A stretch of 64,000 nucleotides of DNA from Wenyingzhuangia sp039768865 (lineage in GTDB: Bacteria > Bacteroidota > Bacteroidia > Flavobacteriales > Flavobacteriaceae), in assembly GCF_039768865.1 (NCBI RefSeq), contig NZ_JBDMZQ010000026.1. One strand, given 5' to 3'. A model generated the notes under the pieces. The model worked only from the letters and a program-made list of their open reading frames with translations. It was not told the DNA's origin and did no database searches. The translations under genes were made by a program, and so were the position numbers. Of the stretch, positions 42,988 through 51,769 are shown piece by piece (the first letter of the stretch is position 1; each line of letters starts with the position of its first letter).

Positions 42988-43104
42988 ATATTTTAGAACC
43001 ACAATAAACATAGTAGGTAAAAGAGAAATTTATAGAATTACAGGGTTTTAGGTATTCCTCTAAAACGTATCTTAGTACCATAAAAATCTTAGAAACAATA
43101 AAAA

Positions 43105-43908
43105 ATGGATTTGACTAAAGTAAAAATGATTGTCACCGATATGGATGGTACTTTGCTAAATCCAAAGCACCAAGTTAGTGATTTGTTTTTTGAGCAGTTT
43201 GAAGTTTTGAAAGCTAATCAGATTCGATTTGTAGCAGCAAGTGGCAGACAATATCATAGTATTTTAGAGAAGTTAGATAAAATTAAAAAGGATATTACCA
43301 TTGTGGCTGAAAATGGAGCTTACATTGTAGAGAATGGAACAGAGGTTTATGCGAATACAATGACAAATGATGAGGTTTTAAAATTAGTACACATTAGTCA
43401 ACAAATACCTAAGACTCATATTGTGATTTGTGGGAAAAGTAAAGCTTATTTCTTGAGGGATTCAGGCGGATTTAAAGAGTTTGTGGCTGAGTATTTCTGT
43501 GAATATGAAATGGTCAATAGTTTTGAGGATTTACCGGATGATGTTTTTTTTAAAATAGCCTTGTGTAATTATGAAAGCTCAGAGAAAAACATTTATCCAT
43601 ATTTAGCTTCGATAGTAAAGGATTGGAAAGTAACTGTTTCTTCTAAACAGTGGCTAGACATAGCTATACCTAACAACCACAAGGGGAATGCGGTTTCATG
43701 TCTTCAGGAAAAATATGGTATATCTGAAGAGGAGACCATGGCTTTTGGAGATTATTTAAATGACATTGAGATGCTGAAAAAGGCAACGTACAGTTTTGCT
43801 ATGGAAAATGCTCATTCAGAAGTCAAACAAGTAGCTAGTAAAATTACGCTATCAAATCATGCTTTTGGAGTAGAGACGATTATAGGAAAGTTGATCGCGG
43901 GAATTTAG
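43105..43908 (+). CDS. Cof-type HAD-IIB family phosphatase
   Basis: This 267-aa HAD phosphatase has the catalytic motif I DMDGTLLNPKHQVSD, where the first Asp is the nucleophile. Motif II is near FVAASGRQY, and motif III/IV are NHKGNAV (Lys) and AFGDYLNDIEMLKKA (Asp pair). The C2B cap is the central part. Cof-type enzymes dephosphorylate sugar phosphates, nucleotides or flavin precursors with broad specificity, so the true substrate cannot be told. It is followed after 24 nt by an rRNA methyltransferase gene that has its own -7-like element. Confidence 0.9.
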   Translation: MDLTKVKMIVTDMDGTLLNPKHQVSDLFFEQFEVLKANQIRFVAASGRQYHSILEKLDKIKKDITIVAENGAYIVENGTEVYANTMTNDEVLKLVHISQQIPKTHIVICGKSKAYFLRDSGGFKEFVAEYFCEYEMVNSFEDLPDDVFFKIALCNYESSEKNIYPYLASIVKDWKVTVSSKQWLDIAIPNNHKGNAVSCLQEKYGISEEETMAFGDYLNDIEMLKKATYSFAMENAHSEVKQVASKITLSNHAFGVETIIGKLIAGI

Positions 43909-43916
43909 TACTTTTG
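43909..43916 (+). promoter_or_regulatory. Possible -7 element inside the HAD gene end
   Basis: TACTTTTG overlaps the last codon and stop region of the HAD gene's 3' end and precedes the SpoU gene by 16 bp. Exact -7 match, no good -33. Confidence 0.25.
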
Positions 43917-43932
43917 CAACGTTGTTAATCAT

Positions 43933-44733
43933 ATGGAAATGCATAAATTAATCAGTAGCCCACAAAATAGTCTTGTCAAGTCTCTAGTGGTATTGAGTGA
44001 AAAATCTAAGGCAAGAAAACAAACAGGCTCTTTTATTGTAGAAGGCAGAAGAGAATTAACCATGGCCATCCAAGGCGGTTATCATGTTCAAAAGGTTTTT
44101 TATTACAAGGAGTTATTACCTCAGGATTTTGATGTAGAGCAATATCCATCAGAAGCTTATATTGAGGTTAGTAAAGAGGTGTATGAGAGAATAGCGTATA
44201 GAGCAACAACGGAAGGTATCGTGGCTGTTTTGAACGCCAATTCTATGCACTTAAAAGATTTAACCTTTAAGACCAAGTTTCCATTGATAATGGTTGCCGA
44301 AGCACCTGAAAAACCTGGAAACATTGGTGCTATTCTTAGAACAGCCGATGCGGCGAAAGTAGATGCGGTATGTATTGCAAACCCAAAGACAGATATGTAC
44401 AATCCAAATATTATTCGTTCAAGTGTAGGTTGTTTGTTTACTGTTCAAATTGCGACCGGTTCTACATCAGAAATATTGAGATATTTGCAAAAAGAGAAGA
44501 TTGATACCTATGCTGCAGCCTTGAAAGAGGATTCAGAACTTTACCATGAACAAGATTATAACAAATCTACTGCTTTTGTGGTTGGGACAGAATCTGATGG
44601 TCTTTCAGAGGAATGGCTCGAGGGAAGCACAAAGAAAATAATCATTCCCATGTTGGGCGAAATAGATTCTATGAATGTCTCTGTAGCCGCAGGTATTTTA
44701 ATGTATGAGGCAAAAAGACAGCGAGGGTTTTAA
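43933..44733 (+). CDS. TrmH/SpoU-family RNA 2'-O-methyltransferase
   Basis: This 266-aa SPOUT methyltransferase has an N-terminal substrate-binding domain (about 1-100, with QNSLVKSLVVLSEKSKARKQTGSFIVEGRREL). The trefoil-knot domain follows, with motif 1 in APEKPGNIGAILRTADAA, motif 2 in VVGTESDGLSEEW and motif 3 in IPMLGEIDSMNVSVAAGILMYEA. It methylates ribose in tRNA or 23S rRNA using SAM; the exact site is unknown. Starts at 43933 or 43939 (two in-frame ATGs) are both possible. It is followed after 65 bp by an M48 protease gene. Confidence 0.9.
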   Translation: MEMHKLISSPQNSLVKSLVVLSEKSKARKQTGSFIVEGRRELTMAIQGGYHVQKVFYYKELLPQDFDVEQYPSEAYIEVSKEVYERIAYRATTEGIVAVLNANSMHLKDLTFKTKFPLIMVAEAPEKPGNIGAILRTADAAKVDAVCIANPKTDMYNPNIIRSSVGCLFTVQIATGSTSEILRYLQKEKIDTYAAALKEDSELYHEQDYNKSTAFVVGTESDGLSEEWLEGSTKKIIIPMLGEIDSMNVSVAAGILMYEAKRQRGF

Positions 44734-44798
44734 TCAATTGTTGTAGCATATGATATTAAGTGTAGCCAATAAATGAAGTATTAAAAAAAGTAAAAATC

Positions 44799-46031
44799 AT
44801 GACAGGAACAACTTTGTTTGCCATCATCATTATTCTTATTGTGTTAAATTTTACAAAAGACAAGGTGATTGGTTTTTTGAATGCCAAACACTTTAACGAT
44901 CCAATTCCAAAAGTATTGGAGGATGTATATGATAAAGAGGCTTATGAAACTTCTCAAACTTATAAAAGGGAAAACTATAGGTTTTCTTCATTCTACGGTG
45001 TGTTTATGTTTGTTATTACCATTTTGTTTTTTGTGTTGGATGGAGTTGCATTGCTTGATCATTTGTCTTTGAGGATTGTATCCAATTCTATGTTGCAGGC
45101 CATAGTTTTTTTTGGAATCATTGGTTTGGTGAGTACTACCCTTCAAATTCCTTTTGATTACTATCATACTTTCGTCATTGAAGAAAAGTATGGATTCAAT
45201 AAAAGCACCAAAACATTGTTTTTTATTGATAAAATTAAGGGAATATTGATGACTGTGATTTTAGGGGGAGCACTGTTGTTTTTAATTTCATGGTTGTATA
45301 GTAAAATGCAAGATGATTTTTGGTGGTATGCTTGGTTAGTTTTTTCAGTGTTTACTGTTTTTATTACAATGTTCTATTCAAGTATCATTGTGCCTATATT
45401 TAACAAGCAAACACCAATAGAGGAGGGAAGTTTAAAAGATAAATTAGAGAAATATGCAAAAGCACAAGGGTTTAAGTTAGATCATATTTATGTAATTGAC
45501 GGTTCGAAAAGATCTACGAAAGCTAATGCGTATTTTACAGGCCTAGGGCCCAAGAAAAGAATTGTGTTATACGATACGTTAGTTCAGGATTTGACAGAAG
45601 ATGAGATTATCGCTGTTTTTGCACACGAAGTTGGGCATTATAAAAAGCGTCACACTGTTTTCAATATATTCGCTTCTTTATCTTTAACAGGATTGACACT
45701 ATTTGTTTTTGGGAAATTGTTAGGTAACCCATTACTGGCAGAGGCTTTTCATGTAACCCACAGTAGTTTTCACCTAGGGTTATTGGCTTTTGGTGTTTTG
45801 TACAGTCCAATTTCCGAAGTAACAGGGTTGATTATGAATATTCTTTCTAGAAAATTCGAATATCAAGCAGATGATTTTGCTAAGCAAACTTTTGAGCAAC
45901 AGTATTTGGTGTCGGCACTCAAGAAACTATCCAAAAATAGTTTGAGTAATTTAACCCCTCACGCATGGAATGTGAATTTAAATTACGCTCACCCTACTTT
46001 ATTGCAAAGGGTGTTGCGTCTCAAAAAATAG
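44799..46031 (+). CDS. M48 (Ste24/HtpX-like) membrane metallopeptidase
   Basis: This 410-aa integral membrane protease has about six or seven hydrophobic segments and the zinc motif HEVGH in VFAHEVGHYKKRHTVF. The third zinc ligand Glu lies in SRKFEYQADDFA. The conserved YGFNKSTKTLFFIDKIKG region near the second helix and the NAYFTGLGPKKRIVLYDTL substrate cleft match Ste24-type CAAX proteases. Bacterial members probably degrade damaged membrane proteins. It is complete, ends at a hairpin terminator, and is followed by the Rel/Spo gene. Confidence 0.92.
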   Translation: MTGTTLFAIIIILIVLNFTKDKVIGFLNAKHFNDPIPKVLEDVYDKEAYETSQTYKRENYRFSSFYGVFMFVITILFFVLDGVALLDHLSLRIVSNSMLQAIVFFGIIGLVSTTLQIPFDYYHTFVIEEKYGFNKSTKTLFFIDKIKGILMTVILGGALLFLISWLYSKMQDDFWWYAWLVFSVFTVFITMFYSSIIVPIFNKQTPIEEGSLKDKLEKYAKAQGFKLDHIYVIDGSKRSTKANAYFTGLGPKKRIVLYDTLVQDLTEDEIIAVFAHEVGHYKKRHTVFNIFASLSLTGLTLFVFGKLLGNPLLAEAFHVTHSSFHLGLLAFGVLYSPISEVTGLIMNILSRKFEYQADDFAKQTFEQQYLVSALKKLSKNSLSNLTPHAWNVNLNYAHPTLLQRVLRLKK

Positions 46032-46043
46032 TTTTTTAGTAGA

Positions 46044-46074
46044 AAAATCATTAATTTTATTGATGATTTTTTTT
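46044..46074 (+). terminator. Intrinsic terminator after M48 protease gene
   Basis: AAAATCATTAA (46044-46054) pairs with TTGATGATTTT (46060-46070), one T-G wobble, loop of 5, then TTTT. Confidence 0.6.
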
Positions 46075-46093
46075 CAAAAATAATAATCGATTT

Positions 46094-48298
46094 ATGAGTT
46101 ATATAGTTGATGTAGATTCAGAAAACAAAGAAATAGCTAGAAGGTATAAAGACCTATTGAAAGATAGTTACGAAAATTTGTCATTGGATGATAAAAAACT
46201 AATCCGCTCAGCTTTTGATATTGCAGTGGAAGCCCACAGCGAACAACGAAGAAAAACAGGAGAACCTTATATCTATCATCCTATTGCAGTAGCCAAAATT
46301 GTAGCAGCAGAAATTGGTTTGGGAGCAGTTTCAATTGCAGCAGCATTGTTACATGATGTTGTGGAAGATACGGATTATACCATAGAAGATATTGAACGAT
46401 TGTTTGGTGAAAAAATATCTAAAATAGTTAGCGGACTCACGAAAATCTCCAAGATGAGTAAGGATCAGATCGCTTCTATTCAGGCAGAGAATTTCCGTAA
46501 AATGTTATTGACCTTAAATGATGATGTTCGTGTCATTTTAATAAAAATAGCTGATCGTTTGCACAATATGCAGACGATGGATGCCATGCCAGCTCATAAG
46601 CAGGTAAGAATAGCCTCAGAGACTTTATACATCTATGCACCCTTAGCCCATCGCTTAGGTTTGTACAATATAAAAAGTGATTTAGAGGATTTGGGTTTAA
46701 AATACACGGAGCCTGAAGTATATGCTTCTATAAAAGGAATGATTGTAGCAAATAAAGACAATCAATCGGATTATATTGATAATTTCTCCTCAAAAATAAA
46801 GCAAGCTTTAGAGCAACAAGGGTTTAAGTTTGAAATCAAAGGAAGAACAAAGTCTATTTATTCTATTCGTAAAAAAATGCTTTCCCAGGGGGTTAAGTAT
46901 GATCAAGTGTACGATAAGTTTGCCATTCGAATTATTTATGATTCAGCAGGAAAGAACGAAAAGTTTGATGCCTGGAAAATTTATTCTATCATCACAGATA
47001 ATTATCGTCCCAATCCAAATCGTTTGAGGGATTGGATTTCTCAGTCTAAAACCACAGGCTATGAAGCATTGCATATTACAGTTATGGGGCCACAAGGGCG
47101 CTGGGTTGAGGTGCAGATTCGTTCAAAAAGAATGGATGAAATAGCCGAAAAGGGTTACGCTGCACATTTTAAGTACAAGCAAGGTGAAGATAATGAAAAT
47201 GGATTGGAATCCTGGTTAAATAGATTGAAAGATACTCTTGAGAACCACAACACTGATGCTGTGGATTTTGTAGAGGATTTCAAACTGAATTTGTATGCAA
47301 AAGAAATATTTTTGTTTACGCCTAAAGGAGATATAAAATCATTGCCGAAAGGCTCATCTGCGTTAGATTTTGCATTCAGTATCCACACAGATATTGGATT
47401 GAAGTGTAGAGGAGTAAAGGTGAATGGTAAGCTTACCCCTTTGGACAGAATTCTAGAAAGTGGAGATCAAGTAGAGGTGATTACTTCTGAAAATCAGAAA
47501 CCCTCGGAGCGATGGCTCACCTTCGTGGTAACCGCAAGAGCACGGGCAAAAATTCGTCAATCCCTCAAGGAGGATGAAAGAAAAGTTGCAGAGGAAGGAA
47601 GAGAGTTGTTAAAGAGAAAATTGCGTCATCTGAGAATAAATCCTTCGGAAGACAATTTAGTTGCAATGGTTTCTTACTTTAAACTTAAGACTACTTTTGA
47701 TTTGTTTTATAGAGTTAGGCTAGGAACAATTGATAATACTCAAATAAGGAGTTTTGTCAATCAGCATAAAAATAAATTTACAAAGTTTTTTAGAAGAACT
47801 AAGTTTGAAACCTCTAAAGTAGAAAATAAAGAAGAACTCTCTAATAATTATGATCTTCTGCTTTTTGGAAGTGAAAGTGAAAGATTAGAGTATACCTTTG
47901 CTAAGTGTTGTAATCCTATCGCGGGTGAAAAGGTATTTGGATTTTTAACAGTGAATGAAGGACTCAAAATTCATAAAAACAATTGTCCGAATGCTATTGG
48001 AATGCAGTCTAATTATGCTTACCGCATAATGAAAGCCAATTGGGTTGATTCTTCAAAACAAGAATTTAAAGTAACTTTGAGTATTGTGGGAGAAGATGGT
48101 TCAGGAATTTTAGAGGGAATTACCAAAGTAATTTCCAACAACAATCATGTCAATATTAATAGTATAAACATTGCTGGGGACGGTAGTTTGTTCAAAGGTA
48201 AATTCACGATAACCGTCAACAATAAATTAAAGTTAAAAAAAATAACAGAACAGTTGTTAAGTGTTAAAGGTGTAAGAGATATAAAACGTATTATTTAA
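46094..48298 (+). CDS. Bifunctional (p)ppGpp synthetase/hydrolase Rel/Spo
   Basis: This 734-aa stringent-response enzyme has four domains. The HD hydrolase (about 30-190) has HPIAVAKIV, ALLHDVVEDT and LIKIADRLHNM, so hydrolysis looks active. The synthetase (about 240-360) has GRTKSIYSIRKKM and YDKFAIRII, and VEVQIRSKRMDEIAEKGYAAH carries the catalytic Glu. TGS (about 395-455) and a C-terminal ACT domain (about 660-734) follow. As both active sites are intact it should make and degrade (p)ppGpp. The synthetase activity in this family needs ribosomal uL11, encoded here at 5386-5823. Confidence 0.96.
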   Translation: MSYIVDVDSENKEIARRYKDLLKDSYENLSLDDKKLIRSAFDIAVEAHSEQRRKTGEPYIYHPIAVAKIVAAEIGLGAVSIAAALLHDVVEDTDYTIEDIERLFGEKISKIVSGLTKISKMSKDQIASIQAENFRKMLLTLNDDVRVILIKIADRLHNMQTMDAMPAHKQVRIASETLYIYAPLAHRLGLYNIKSDLEDLGLKYTEPEVYASIKGMIVANKDNQSDYIDNFSSKIKQALEQQGFKFEIKGRTKSIYSIRKKMLSQGVKYDQVYDKFAIRIIYDSAGKNEKFDAWKIYSIITDNYRPNPNRLRDWISQSKTTGYEALHITVMGPQGRWVEVQIRSKRMDEIAEKGYAAHFKYKQGEDNENGLESWLNRLKDTLENHNTDAVDFVEDFKLNLYAKEIFLFTPKGDIKSLPKGSSALDFAFSIHTDIGLKCRGVKVNGKLTPLDRILESGDQVEVITSENQKPSERWLTFVVTARARAKIRQSLKEDERKVAEEGRELLKRKLRHLRINPSEDNLVAMVSYFKLKTTFDLFYRVRLGTIDNTQIRSFVNQHKNKFTKFFRRTKFETSKVENKEELSNNYDLLLFGSESERLEYTFAKCCNPIAGEKVFGFLTVNEGLKIHKNNCPNAIGMQSNYAYRIMKANWVDSSKQEFKVTLSIVGEDGSGILEGITKVISNNNHVNINSINIAGDGSLFKGKFTITVNNKLKLKKITEQLLSVKGVRDIKRII

Positions 48299-48340
48299 AA
48301 AAAGCCCCAAGATTTAACAGATAAAAACAAATAAAAAGTA

Positions 48341-48348
48341 TAAATTTG
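48341..48348 (+). promoter_or_regulatory. Putative -7 element of fur-purA
   Basis: TAAATTTG fits TAnnTTTG exactly, 31 bp before the Fur ATG. No -33 element is visible. Confidence 0.35.
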
Positions 48349-48379
48349 CATCTTGCTGTTTTCAAACAACAACCTAGTC

Positions 48380-48820
48380 ATGGATACTAAAGAAAAAAAT
48401 CAAGAGATCGTTAAAAATGTGTTTGTTAAGTTTCTAGAAACAAACAAGCATCGTAAGACCCCTGAGCGTTTTGCCATTTTGCAGGAAATTTATGATTTAG
48501 AAGAACACTTTGATATTGAGTCCTTGTACATCAATATGAAAAACAAAAAGTATCGAGTGAGTAGAGCTACGCTATACAACACTATAGAGTTGTTGCTAGA
48601 ATGTGGTTTGGTCAGAAGACATCAATTTGGACAGAACCAAGCCCATTACGAGAAAAGTTTTTTTGACAAACAGCACGATCATTTGATATTAGACAATGGA
48701 GAAGTAATCGAGTTTTGTGACCCAAGAATACAAACCATAAAGAGAACTATAGAGGATGTGTTTGATGTAGAGATTAACAAGCATTCTTTATATTTTTACG
48801 GAACCAAAAAAGAAAATTAG
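48380..48820 (+). CDS. Fur-family metal-dependent repressor
   Basis: This 146-aa protein has the Fur winged helix (about 20-85: HRKTPERFAILQEIYDLEEHFDIESLY, then RVSRATLYNTIELLLECGLV) and a dimerisation domain with metal ligands in HDHLI and HYEKSF. The usual structural CxxC is missing: the position reads LDNGEVIEF, and only Cys in LLECG and EFCDP occur. This is common in Bacteroidota Fur relatives. I start it at ATG 48380; a TTG at 48353 lies within the promoter. It binds DNA in a metal-dependent way, probably as the iron regulator, though a peroxide-sensing (PerR) role cannot be excluded. It is linked to purA (22 nt). Confidence 0.85.
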   Translation: MDTKEKNQEIVKNVFVKFLETNKHRKTPERFAILQEIYDLEEHFDIESLYINMKNKKYRVSRATLYNTIELLLECGLVRRHQFGQNQAHYEKSFFDKQHDHLILDNGEVIEFCDPRIQTIKRTIEDVFDVEINKHSLYFYGTKKEN

Positions 48821-48842
48821 AAATATACATTTAGAGAGAAAA

Positions 48843-50114
48843 ATGGCGGTAGATTTATTATTAGGCTTACAGTGGGGTGATGAAGGGAAAGGAAAGATAG
48901 TTGATGTTTTAACCCAGAATTATAATTTGATATCTCGTTTTCAAGGAGGTCCCAATGCAGGACATACTTTGATATTTGACGGATACAAGCATGTTTTACA
49001 TACTATTCCGTCAGGGATTTTTCACAAAGAAGCTGTCAATGTTGTAGGTAATGGTGTTGTAATTGATCCTGTGATTTTTGACAAAGAAATACAAGGTTTA
49101 TCACAGTTTGATATTGATTTTCAAAAAGTTTTGCTTATTTCAAGAAAAGCTCACTTAATTTTGCCTACTCATCGTTTGTTAGATGCTGCATCTGAAAAAG
49201 CAAAAGGAAAAGATAAAATAGGATCTACTTTGAAAGGAATTGGTCCTACTTACATGGATAAAACAGGCCGTAATGGAATGCGTGTAGGGGATTTAGAGTT
49301 AGACAATTGGAAAGACATTTTTGATGCTTTGACTCAAAAGCACATCAAAATGATCGATTTTTATAACGTAGCATTAGACTATGACTTAGAGGCTTTAAGA
49401 CAAGAATTTTTTGCTAGTATAAAAGAGTTGAGAAAGTTAACTTTCATAGATAGTGAGGAATATCTACACACTGCTATAAAAGATAAAAAAACCATATTAG
49501 CAGAAGGAGCTCAAGGATCTTTGTTAGACGTTGATTTTGGAACCTATCCTTTTGTAACTTCTTCTAACACAACCGCTGCTGGAGCCTGTACAGGATTGGG
49601 GATAGCTCCCAACCAGATTGGTGAAGTGTTCGGTATTTTCAAAGCATATACTACTAGAGTTGGTTCAGGGCCGTTTCCAACAGAATTGTTTGATGAAGAT
49701 GGAGCAACTATGGCTAAGGTGGGTCATGAGTTTGGAGCAACAACTGGCCGCGCTCGTAGATGTGGGTGGTTAGATATGGTGGCTTTGAAGTATGCTTGTC
49801 AAGTTAATGGAGTTACCCAACTAAACATGATGAAGGCTGATGTCTTATCTGGTTTTGACACCTTGAAAGTTTGTACTGCTTATGAGTACAATGGAGAAGT
49901 GATTAAGCATTTTCCGTACAATATTGAGCCAGAAAACGTAAAACCAATATACACAGAGATCTCTGGTTGGAAAGAAGATTTGACTGGAATGACTTCTGAG
50001 GATCAATTGCCACAAGCGTTGTTGGATTATATTGCATTTATTGAAAAAGAAACAGAAATTAAAATTACGATTGTATCTGTAGGACCAGATAGAAAGCAGA
50101 CCATCGAGAGATAG
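48843..50114 (+). CDS. purA: Adenylosuccinate synthetase
   Basis: This 423-aa enzyme joins IMP and aspartate with GTP to give adenylosuccinate, the first step to AMP. The P-loop and catalytic Asp are in LQWGDEGKGKIVD, and the catalytic His is in GGPNAGHTL. The GTP-binding TKAD-like part is MMKADVLSGF. FGATTGRARRCGWLD is the usual late motif. Length is standard. It lies in one operon with the Fur-family gene and ends in a strong terminator. Confidence 0.97.
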   Translation: MAVDLLLGLQWGDEGKGKIVDVLTQNYNLISRFQGGPNAGHTLIFDGYKHVLHTIPSGIFHKEAVNVVGNGVVIDPVIFDKEIQGLSQFDIDFQKVLLISRKAHLILPTHRLLDAASEKAKGKDKIGSTLKGIGPTYMDKTGRNGMRVGDLELDNWKDIFDALTQKHIKMIDFYNVALDYDLEALRQEFFASIKELRKLTFIDSEEYLHTAIKDKKTILAEGAQGSLLDVDFGTYPFVTSSNTTAAGACTGLGIAPNQIGEVFGIFKAYTTRVGSGPFPTELFDEDGATMAKVGHEFGATTGRARRCGWLDMVALKYACQVNGVTQLNMMKADVLSGFDTLKVCTAYEYNGEVIKHFPYNIEPENVKPIYTEISGWKEDLTGMTSEDQLPQALLDYIAFIEKETEIKITIVSVGPDRKQTIER

Positions 50115-50130
50115 TTTTAGTATATATTTA

Positions 50131-50170
50131 AACAAAAAGCCTCATCCTTTTGATGAGGCTTTTTGTTTTT
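50131..50170 (+). terminator. Intrinsic terminator of purA
   Basis: There are perfect 16-bp arms (50131-50146 and 50152-50167) around a 5-nt loop; GCCTCATC/GATGAGGC is the core, with A and T flanks. Efficient in both directions in principle. Confidence 0.85.
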
Positions 50171-50225
50171 ATGAATTTCCTTTTACGATTGTTTTTTTTT
50201 AATGAGAAATCGTATTGTCTTAAGG

Positions 50226-50256
50226 TTTCACAAATTCACTGAATAAATTATCTTTG
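50226..50256 (+). promoter_or_regulatory. Putative promoter of ostA-like gene
   Basis: TTTC (50226-50229), 19-nt spacer, TATCTTTG (50249-50256). The -7 element ends 7 bp before the ATG at 50264, implying an almost leaderless mRNA. Confidence 0.5.
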
Positions 50257-50263
50257 TCTTCGT

Positions 50264-51769
50264 ATGAAACTATCTGTCGTTATAAATTTGTTGTTCCTTT
50301 TCCTTTCTTTGTTTAGTTCTGCACAAGAGAGCAAAATAAAGATATTGCATTCGAATCAAACTTACGCCGACCAAGAGTTGTATCCCGATGCATTGATTTT
50401 GAATGGAGAGGTACGAGTGAAACACGAAGGGGCTATCATGACTTGTAAAAAGGCATTGTACTATAAGGTTCAAAATCGGCTATATGCTTACGGAGATGTA
50501 TATGTGAATCAAGGAGATACAATCAAACAGTATAGTAATCATTTACAATATGATGGAGATTCAAAAAAAGCTTTGTCTTGGGGTCAAGTTAGGGTTAAAG
50601 ATAAGGACATGACGTTGACCACAGATACTCTTCGTTTTGATAGGTCCACACAAGTGTTAAGCTATCATTGTTTTGGTAAAATTGTTACTGATAAAAATAT
50701 ATTGACAAGTCAGGTAGGAAAGTATTTTGCAAAGGATAAAAAACTGACAGCAAAACAAAATGTAAAGTTGGTCAATCCAGATATGACACTAAAAACAGGT
50801 CATTTAGATTACAATACAAATTCTGGTCGCTCATATTTATATGGGCCTTCAACCATCAAAAATGAGGATAGTGATCTGTATACAGAAAGAGGGATTTATA
50901 ATACAAAATTGTCTTTGGGTTATTTGTTGAGCAATTCAGTGATTTATCACCAAAATAACGAAATCAGAGGAGATAGTTTGTATTACAACCAATCAGATGA
51001 TTTTGCTTCGGGTAGTGGAAATATAGTGATTACTGATACAGTGAATAAAATTGTTGTCAAAGGGGATTATGGAGAAATTTATAGAAAGATAGATTCTATG
51101 ATTGTAACCAAAAGACCTTTGGCGATCTCCATTGTAGAAAAAGATTCTATGTATATTCATGGAGACACAATATCTATAACAGGGAGTGAAAATAAGAAGT
51201 TGATGAGGGTATATCATCACGTCAAGTTTTTTAAATCAGATTTAAGCGGGAAGTGTGATTCTTTGGTCACTAGACAAGCAGAGGGAATTACAGAATTATT
51301 TAACAATCCTGTTTTATGGTCTGACAAAAATCAAATCACGGGAGATAGTATTCGTTTAATTAGTGATAAGACCACCCAAAAATTAGATTCTTTAAAGATT
51401 CTGAAAAATGCTTTCATTGTGAACCAAGACAGTATCGAGGGATATAATCAAATCAATGGGAGAAACATGTTTGGAAAGTTTAAAGATCAAAGACTGTCAA
51501 CTCTTTTAGTTAAGGGGAATGGAGCGGTGGTCAACTACGCTAGAAGTGAGGATACGAAAGATTTAACCGCTATCATGAAAATGGAATGTAGTAATATTAT
51601 CTTTTCGTTAGAAAACAATAACATAAAAACAATTCGTTTCTTAAAGCAGCCTGCAGGGAAAACGTATCCCCCTTCAGAATTCCCTGAAGATCAAGCTTTG
51701 TTAAAAGGATTTATTTGGAGGGGAAATGAGCGTCCATTAACTAATGAAGATATTTTTATACATGACTAA
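50264..51769 (+). CDS. OstA/LptA-like LPS transport protein, long form
   Basis: This 501-aa exported protein has a signal peptide of about 20 residues (ending SSAQ). Repeating short beta-strands (VRVKHEGAIMTCKKALYYK, LYAYGDVYVNQGDT, YLYGPSTIKNEDSD, ...) match the OstA/LptA beta-jellyroll that ferries lipopolysaccharide across the periplasm. LptA alone is about 185 aa. The Bacteroidota form seen here is much longer and may span LptA- and LptC-like parts (inference). The promoter match upstream is a consensus type. The stop overlaps the start of an aminotransferase gene by 8 nt, so translation is probably coupled although the functions seem unrelated. Confidence 0.82.
   Translation: MKLSVVINLLFLFLSLFSSAQESKIKILHSNQTYADQELYPDALILNGEVRVKHEGAIMTCKKALYYKVQNRLYAYGDVYVNQGDTIKQYSNHLQYDGDSKKALSWGQVRVKDKDMTLTTDTLRFDRSTQVLSYHCFGKIVTDKNILTSQVGKYFAKDKKLTAKQNVKLVNPDMTLKTGHLDYNTNSGRSYLYGPSTIKNEDSDLYTERGIYNTKLSLGYLLSNSVIYHQNNEIRGDSLYYNQSDDFASGSGNIVITDTVNKIVVKGDYGEIYRKIDSMIVTKRPLAISIVEKDSMYIHGDTISITGSENKKLMRVYHHVKFFKSDLSGKCDSLVTRQAEGITELFNNPVLWSDKNQITGDSIRLISDKTTQKLDSLKILKNAFIVNQDSIEGYNQINGRNMFGKFKDQRLSTLLVKGNGAVVNYARSEDTKDLTAIMKMECSNIIFSLENNNIKTIRFLKQPAGKTYPPSEFPEDQALLKGFIWRGNERPLTNEDIFIHD

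Noticed and set aside
43045..43066. GTTTTAG/CTAAAAC inverted repeat upstream of the HAD phosphatase gene
   Set aside because: A 7-bp AT-rich repeat with an 8-nt loop is expected by chance at this base composition and has no T tail.
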